DNA of 64,000 nt, from the NCBI GenBank assembly GCA_027483645.1, contig JAIXUD010000006.1, positions 1-64,000 on the forward strand, given 5' to 3'. The position numbers and the translations under genes were made by a program. Numbering within the stretch: the first letter of the stretch is position 1; the number at the start of each line of letters is the position of its first letter. This document shows, one piece after another, positions 58,846 through 64,000 of the stretch. The DNA comes from Sphingobacteriales bacterium (GTDB lineage Bacteria > Bacteroidota > Bacteroidia > Chitinophagales > CAIOSU01). The notes beneath the pieces are model-generated. The model saw only the letters and a program-made list of their open reading frames with translations. It was not told the DNA's origin and did no database searches.

Positions 58846-58945
58846 TGTTTCCGTGGTTCTCCGTGGTTTTTTCCGTGTTCTCCGTGGTAAAAAAACAAAC
58901 CACGGAAGGCACGGAGTAGGCACGGAAAAACACTGATAAAATGGC
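58846..58945. repeat. TTCCGTG/CCGTGG-family imperfect inverted repeat
   Basis: TTTCCGTGGTTCTCCGTGG and TTCCGTGTTCTCCGTGG on the left, with CCACGGAAGGCACGGAG and GCACGGAAAAACACTG on the right. A related single tract is at 21137-21178. No ORF. Confidence 0.65.
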
Positions 58946-59029
58946 AATAGCAAGGGCTAATTCGAAAAGGAATCGGTGTGCTCACCATGAACACTTCGTA
59001 AGAAGTTATACCATGTAAACATACCTGCT

Positions 59030-60712
59030 TTACTCTACATACAACAAGCGCTGGGTAAAGTTGCCATCTTCCGTTTTTACTTGTATGATGTAGCTGCCCG
59101 CGGCAAGGTTCAATTTCTTGGCATCCAAAACAAACTGATGCTCGCCATTGCTTTGTTGGGTATTGGTTTGCAAGCGCCACATGTGGCCCGCAAGGTCATA
59201 AAGCTCCAAGGTAACGATTGAAGATTCTGACAGATAGTACGAAACATTTGTAGCCCCTGAGAAAGGATTGGGATATACCTTTACATCGCGCACTGGGCTA
59301 TTAGGATCTACTATATTGCTTAAAGTTGTGTCAACCTTTAATATGGTAAAGCTATCCAAAATATTGCCATCAGCGCGCAGAAAGTAAGCATCTAGGCGAT
59401 TGCCATTTACATCGATGATGAAGGAGCCTATGGTAGTATCTCCTGCAGCACTATAGCACATCACGGGGTGGTCAAGGCTGGCTACGTCCCTCTTGCTGGC
59501 TGAACACCCTACTATCGTATAAACAGTACCTTTATTTTTATCTGGGCCAAATGTATATTTCACATAAGGCTCACCAATTTGGTCACTGCCACATTGTGGG
59601 CTTACCAGGTGTATACCAGCATCCCAAGATGATGAATTGCCATAGTGGCCCTTAATAGGGAAAGAGCGCTCGTATACGTGGCTGTGGCCGTTAAGTACCA
59701 AATCAACGCCATACTCTTCCAATACCGGAATATAATTTGTACGCATAGCCTTCATGTACAGCTCAATACCATCATCAGAATCATGAGAGCCCTTACTGTA
59801 AGGGGGTTGGTGAAAATACGCTATCACCCATGGTTTATCATTGTTCTCTAGGTCATCGCGCAGCCATTCCAACATGGGTGAGGTAGTAAATGGCGACAAA
59901 ACATTTACACCGGTCCAATCGTGCGCCGCGGTTATAGGGGCGCCCAGCTCTGAATTAAGCGAGATAAAATGCACATTGCCATAGTCGTAAGAGTAATACA
60001 GCTCATGACCAGAGGCTACACCCCCTGCCTCCGCATTAGTTGGCACATTGATAATGTCGTAATAGACACCCGTGTGTGTTAATGGGTCTCTAGTGTCTTG
60101 TGGGGGCGAAATCTCTTCATAATCATGGTTGCCAGGGCAGGGCATAAAGGGTAAATATCTAAAAATGCTATCATACCCATTTGGGGGCCCAAATACGGTT
60201 AATTGGTATTCTGCATCCGTGCCACTTTGGTAAGCATTATCGCCCAGCCACAGCCACACATCGGTATGCTTGCCTTGCGAAAAATTTTGAAAAGATTGGC
60301 GCACATCTATTTGTTCTTGATTTGCCTTGCCGAAATCGCCAATGGCCCAAATACGAATGGGTTGCACCGTGCCAATAACTGGGCTGGTTTTGAAATGGTG
60401 ATGGTCGTTTCCACCAGCCAGCACGGTAGTGCCATGGCCTACAGAATAGTAGTAGGTGGTAAATGGCGATAGGCCGGTAATCTCCACTTGGTGTTCTGTA
60501 GTTGCAGCGGATTCAGTTAATGCTACAATTAAGTTAGCCGGGTCGGCGCCGTAATTTAACTTGCCAATAGTGGGCGAGTCGGTACGCCAGCGCACAATAA
60601 TGCTGCTACTGGTTGGCAGTTGCAAATAAGGACCTCTTACAAGGCTTTGGGCCTGAATTGTGTTTTCGGCTAAAAACAACATTGCCAATAGGGCAATTAT
60701 AAAATATCGCAT
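59030..60712 (-). CDS. T9SS-exported purple acid phosphatase-like metallophosphoesterase
   Basis: 560 aa. Signal peptide (MRYFIIALLAMLFLAENTIQAQ). About 25-110 is an N-terminal FN3-like domain (SIIVRWRTDSPTIGKLNYG). About 120-400 is a calcineurin-like core: GDFGKANQ, LGDNAYQSG, GNHDYEEI, YFHQPPYS and NGHSHVYERSF, the purple acid phosphatase ligand order. About 475-560 is a type A T9SS sorting domain (VYPNPFSGATNVSYY to RLLYVE). It would act outside the cell on phosphate esters, alongside the PhoD-like enzyme at 25152. Confidence 0.93.
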   Translation of the reverse strand: MRYFIIALLAMLFLAENTIQAQSLVRGPYLQLPTSSSIIVRWRTDSPTIGKLNYGADPANLIVALTESAATTEHQVEITGLSPFTTYYYSVGHGTTVLAGGNDHHHFKTSPVIGTVQPIRIWAIGDFGKANQEQIDVRQSFQNFSQGKHTDVWLWLGDNAYQSGTDAEYQLTVFGPPNGYDSIFRYLPFMPCPGNHDYEEISPPQDTRDPLTHTGVYYDIINVPTNAEAGGVASGHELYYSYDYGNVHFISLNSELGAPITAAHDWTGVNVLSPFTTSPMLEWLRDDLENNDKPWVIAYFHQPPYSKGSHDSDDGIELYMKAMRTNYIPVLEEYGVDLVLNGHSHVYERSFPIKGHYGNSSSWDAGIHLVSPQCGSDQIGEPYVKYTFGPDKNKGTVYTIVGCSASKRDVASLDHPVMCYSAAGDTTIGSFIIDVNGNRLDAYFLRADGNILDSFTILKVDTTLSNIVDPNSPVRDVKVYPNPFSGATNVSYYLSESSIVTLELYDLAGHMWRLQTNTQQSNGEHQFVLDAKKLNLAAGSYIIQVKTEDGNFTQRLLYVE

Positions 60713-60833
60713 TTCAACGTCAGATTATGTTCTGCTCTAAGATAGCTAAAACCCCATTATCAAGTATCAGTAGGTTAAAGGTACGGCTGTTAAACCAAAG
60801 TTAAATAATAGCACTGGGGCTGATGAGTTTACA

Positions 60834-61910
60834 TTAAGCCACTTGAGACTTTTGCGATAGCAATCTTTCTTTTGCTGCCTCTAGTTTTTTGCTTTCTAAC
60901 GGTAGCTTTCGTTTAATAGCTATGGCGAGCCCTTCATTTACAGATTCCATTGCAGCATCCATATTACCAAGCGCCATATATACCTCAGCATAGTTGACGT
61001 AGAACTCGCAGATTCCACTATAGTAATCTATCGATTTTACTATCTCCATGCCTTTTTCATAGTGTTTCAGCGCCTCATCATAGGCTTCCATGCCCATGTA
61101 CACACTGCCAAAGCCGCGGTAAACGTCGGCTTCGGCAAACTTAAATTCATTGGTTTTCAGGAGTTTTAGGGCCTGTATAAAGAATTTCATAGCCTTGGCA
61201 TATTGCCTAAGCCCTACATGTGCCTCGCCAATATGCACCAAAGTGAGTATCTCGCCCGTGTGGTGTTGCAGTTTTTTGAACCCTGCAAGCACCGGCTCCA
61301 GATATTTAAATGCGGCTTTAAACTCCCCTTTCCTTATTTTTATTACGCCCAGGTTTCCCATTATGTTATACATAATGCGCTCTTCGCCAATGGTTTTTAG
61401 TATTTCCATCCCTTGCTGGTAATACTCCTCGGCCTTGTCATACTCGCCCATGCGCTCATAAATGTTGCCGACATTGTTGTAGCAGAAAGCTTGGTTGCCT
61501 GTTGGGTCGCTTTGCCCATCAAAGTATTTCAGTGATTTTAACGATACTTCCAACGACTCATCAAATAGCCCTTCCTTCCAATATACCATCCCCAAACTAT
61601 GGTAGCAATTGCTCTCTAGCATTGTCGAGCCAGCCGCTTTGGCATAATCAATGGCAATCTTGAAGGCGGTGGAGGAATCAGAAAATTTATTCTGCTTAAA
61701 TTTTATACGACCAAGGCTGCTATAGTAAAAGCCCAATGCTTTTGGGTGGCCCAATTTTTTGGCCAACTCGCCTAATTGATCTACGACCTCCGTGCAGCGT
61801 TTTACATCGCTGTTCAAAAACTCTGTAGACAAGGCAGCTAATAAATCTACCCGTTCTAGGTCATCGTTACAATGCTCCAGTTGTTGGTAAATGGTCTTTA
61901 TTTTCTGCAT
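60834..61910 (-). CDS. TPR-repeat protein
   Basis: 358 aa, built of about seven to eight tetratricopeptide repeats (e.g. ALGFYYSSLGRIKFKQNKFSD, NVGNIYERMGEYDKAEEYYQ, YRGFGSVYMGMEAYDEALKHYE). No signal peptide, membrane helix or effector domain can be seen, so it is probably a cytoplasmic scaffold. It may be a receptor-less relative of the TPR input part of the LytS-like kinase at 42569; this is inference. Confidence 0.88.
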   Translation of the reverse strand: MQKIKTIYQQLEHCNDDLERVDLLAALSTEFLNSDVKRCTEVVDQLGELAKKLGHPKALGFYYSSLGRIKFKQNKFSDSSTAFKIAIDYAKAAGSTMLESNCYHSLGMVYWKEGLFDESLEVSLKSLKYFDGQSDPTGNQAFCYNNVGNIYERMGEYDKAEEYYQQGMEILKTIGEERIMYNIMGNLGVIKIRKGEFKAAFKYLEPVLAGFKKLQHHTGEILTLVHIGEAHVGLRQYAKAMKFFIQALKLLKTNEFKFAEADVYRGFGSVYMGMEAYDEALKHYEKGMEIVKSIDYYSGICEFYVNYAEVYMALGNMDAAMESVNEGLAIAIKRKLPLESKKLEAAKERLLSQKSQVA

Positions 61911-62068
61911 TTACAATTGCATTAAAACGTAATATTAAGTATCGATATGGGGCAACAATATACTGCATAAAGTATTGAAATGCCACTAAATTTCGACTAA
62001 TGCGTAAATGCACTACAGATGAAAAGATGAACCAAATTGAACAGAAGTTGCAGTTACAAAAGCATTTA

Positions 62069-62410
62069 CTACAGTTCTAATTCTTTGGTTGGGTCCCAGT
62101 ATAATTCTTGAAAAAGCACTACTTGGTCTTCTTTTACTTCTATTCCTTCCTTCTCCAACAGTTCCTGCATTTGCTCGGGGTAGGCGAAGTGGTGCTTGCC
62201 AGTGAGCAAACCGTTGCGGTTCACAATACGGTGGGCGGGTACGGCAGGCGATTGCCCATGGGCTTGGTTCATGGCCCAACCAACCATGCGCGCCGAGCCG
62301 CTTGTGCCCAAATACTTGGCAATAGCACCATAACTGGTTACCCGCCCCGGCGGTACCTCTCGCGCCACGGCGAATACCATTTGGAAAAAACTATCGTCTT
62401 TTGTTGCCAT
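62069..62410 (-). CDS. Alkyltransferase-like protein (MGMT fold without the acceptor cysteine)
   Basis: 113 aa, only the DNA-binding/C-terminal MGMT domain. The helix-turn-helix part (PPGRVTSYGAIAKYLGTSGSARMVGWAMNQ) is intact, but the acceptor motif PCHR reads PAHR (Ala59). This makes it an alkyltransferase-like (ATL) protein, a non-catalytic binder that hands O6-alkylguanine lesions to nucleotide excision repair. Cytoplasmic/nucleoid. Confidence 0.92.
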   Translation of the reverse strand: MATKDDSFFQMVFAVAREVPPGRVTSYGAIAKYLGTSGSARMVGWAMNQAHGQSPAVPAHRIVNRNGLLTGKHHFAYPEQMQELLEKEGIEVKEDQVVLFQELYWDPTKELEL

Positions 62411-62509
62411 GGATATAAAGATAAGTACAAATGTACATGCTGAATGCCCGATTGTGCATGTACATTTTAGTAATTTGTTACCACCTTTGGCCCATATAAT
62501 ACAACAACC

Positions 62510-63379
62510 ATGAAAACACTATTACTTTCTTTAGCCATGGCGCTCTTGATGCCCCTCGCCAGCCAAGCACAGCTGCTCAATGGCGACTTTGAAGACAATA
62601 ACGACACGCTACCCGCTGATTGGTATGCCTCAGACTTTGGGGCAGGTGTTAAAAACAATTATGTCGAATCGGGAGACTACTCTGTTGCTGTATGGAACTG
62701 GTACTATTATGCTGAAGGCTATGTAGTAAACGGTACTAGTATGGCCAACCTGTTAGACGATATGGCGGGCGCAGGAACAGCCAGCACTGAAAAGGCGCTA
62801 CGCCTTACTGGATACTATTACTATGACACCACCGGTACAGACACCAATGCTGATACTGCAGTAATAGCCATTGCCTACCGCAAATGGAATACCACCACCA
62901 GCTTATATGATACGGTAGCATTTGGGGTAAAGCATCTATTTGCGACGAGCGGACAAGCGATGGTTCCGTTTTCCTTGACTATAGAAGACTTGATGCCAGG
63001 CACCGACCCCGATACTATGCTAGTGATAATCAAATCGAGCATAGATGGCTTTTGCGATGCCTCGGGCGGTGGTAACTGCTTATATCTTTATGTGGATGAC
63101 TTAAGGCTAGAAAACACCACGGGCATACAATCCATCATGGGGCAATTTGAAGGGTTGAAATTACACCCCAACCCTACTAGCCAATACGTAAACATATCTA
63201 TAGAGGTTGATAATGCCCAATGGAACCTGTATGACCTTTCGGGCAAACTAGTACAATATTACGCGCTACACCGCGGCGAAAACCGATTGGATGTATCGGC
63301 ACAACCGGCTGGGCTCTATATTGCCACTTTGCTACAAGATGGAGTAGTGATAGGTAGGGAGAAGTTGGTGAAGGAGTAA
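62510..63379 (+). CDS. T9SS-exported protein of unknown function
   Basis: 289 aa. Signal peptide (MKTLLLSLAMALLMPLASQAQ). About 22-210 looks like a PCMD/carbohydrate-binding-like beta-sandwich (LLNGDFEDNNDTLPADWYAS, AVWNWYYYAEGYV, LYLYVDDLRLENTTGI). About 218-289 is a type A T9SS sorting domain (LKLHPNPTSQYVNIS to GREKLVKE). Expected on the cell surface or secreted. No catalytic motif seen. Confidence 0.88.
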   Translation: MKTLLLSLAMALLMPLASQAQLLNGDFEDNNDTLPADWYASDFGAGVKNNYVESGDYSVAVWNWYYYAEGYVVNGTSMANLLDDMAGAGTASTEKALRLTGYYYYDTTGTDTNADTAVIAIAYRKWNTTTSLYDTVAFGVKHLFATSGQAMVPFSLTIEDLMPGTDPDTMLVIIKSSIDGFCDASGGGNCLYLYVDDLRLENTTGIQSIMGQFEGLKLHPNPTSQYVNISIEVDNAQWNLYDLSGKLVQYYALHRGENRLDVSAQPAGLYIATLLQDGVVIGREKLVKE

Positions 63380-63407
63380 ATAAGAGTTTGATAATGCTAT
63401 ATAATAA

Positions 63408-63445
63408 AAGAAGCCGCTCCAGTTCTGGGGCGGCTTCTTTGGTTT
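63408..63445 (+). terminator. Rho-independent terminator of the T9SS gene
   Basis: Arms AAGAAGCCGCTCC (63408-63420) and GGGGCGGCTTCTT (63427-63439) pair with one G-U around a 6-nt loop, followed by TGGTTTTA. It also lies 13 bp beyond the stop of the convergent small gene at 63458, so it may serve both strands. Confidence 0.8.
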
Positions 63446-63457
63446 TATACGGAAGAA

Positions 63458-63634
63458 TCACTCCCATTTTATAATGTTTGGATATTTCTTTTTCAGCCGT
63501 TCCTTCACCACTTCATGAGGAATACCTAGTCCTGCATCCAGTTCAGCTTCAGCCTCGTCAATAGCTGCTTCCTGTTCAGGTGTAAGGGTAATAGTAGATT
63601 CCAGTTCTTTCTCTTTATCCTCTTGATTTTGCAT
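63458..63634 (-). CDS. Small antitoxin-like protein downstream of lysA
   Basis: 58 aa from the ATG at 63634 (63643 adds three residues). MQNQEDKEKELEST then ITLTPEQEAAIDEAEAELDA and a basic C-terminus (VVKERLKKKYPNIIKWE). Layout and charge resemble short addiction-module antitoxin components, but no toxin gene is adjacent, and it follows lysA by about 11 bp on the same strand. The family call is uncertain; it may be a conserved small protein of another kind. Confidence 0.6.
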   Translation of the reverse strand: MQNQEDKEKELESTITLTPEQEAAIDEAEAELDAGLGIPHEVVKERLKKKYPNIIKWE

Positions 63635-63645
63635 TGGTAACAATT

Positions 63646-64000
<355 letters not shown>

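Overview
The window reads as chromosome of a member of the Bacteroidota, probably an environmental relative of the Chitinophagales/Sphingobacteriales. Four proteins end in type IX secretion (T9SS) type A sorting domains. A uppS-bamA-ompH-ompH-murI cluster, type III glutamine synthetase, DUF6089, DUF7033-type deacetylase and GxxExxY families are present. Promoters of the TTG-N(17-23)-TAnnTTTG type can be read, clearest in front of glutamine synthetase, and several genes start with TTG. No rRNA, tRNA, CRISPR array, phage module or intact transposase was found. Apart from the repeats, the content is mostly housekeeping.

Layout. 0.2-4.4 kb: a DUF58 protein, then an unfamiliar two-gene unit (a 727-aa secreted, probably outer-membrane protein plus a triad-complete trypsin-like protease). 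4.5-8.6 kb: small acidic lipoprotein, adk, obg, an EamA transporter and an acyltransferase. 9-13.4 kb: a CheB-CheR-PAS-histidine kinase hybrid between two stand-alone receiver proteins. 13.3-24.9 kb: lipoprotein, two MFS transporters, ilvE, heme A synthase, epoxide-hydrolase-like enzyme, PlsC-like acyltransferase, cystathionine gamma-synthase-like enzyme, DUF2071 protein, epimerase. 25-30 kb: large T9SS-exported PhoD-like phosphatase with SprB repeats, small lipoprotein, glycosyltransferase, thioredoxin. 30-40.7 kb, minus strand: envelope block murI, three ompH/skp paralogues, bamA, uppS, DUF6089, then upp, a polysaccharide deacetylase-like protein and a GT2 glycosyltransferase. 41-49 kb: T9SS LamG-like protein, LytS/LytTR-type two-component pair, aldehyde dehydrogenase, a second acidic lipoprotein, folA-thyA. 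49-64 kb: DinB-like, VOC, DUF1295 and GxxExxY proteins, glutamine synthetase III, DUF1003, acyl-CoA dehydrogenase, asd coupled to a cytochrome-b5-like protein, T9SS purple-acid-phosphatase-like protein, TPR protein, alkyltransferase-like protein, T9SS protein and the 3' end of lysA.

The most striking non-genic content is the density of palindromic, non-coding dispersed repeats. One family is built from degenerate GTCCACGG/GTCGAC units (at least 13 tracts). Others use TTGGTTATTGG, CACTAAGAGCACAAAG, TTCCGTGTTTTCCGTGG, AATTTGGATTCGTCAGATT and GAGCTGGAAGCTCG motifs. They sit mainly between genes as inverted pairs, several supply stop codons or N-termini of neighbouring genes, and two kinds have entered a glycosyltransferase gene in frame. 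Two or three MITE-like elements with terminal inverted repeats are also visible.

The best candidates for something not yet described are the 1525-4373 exported-protein/protease pair, the paralogous acidic beta-repeat lipoproteins, the GxxExxY gene embedded in its own repeat family, and the palindromic repeat system as a whole. All function calls come from reading translations by eye; no database search was run.
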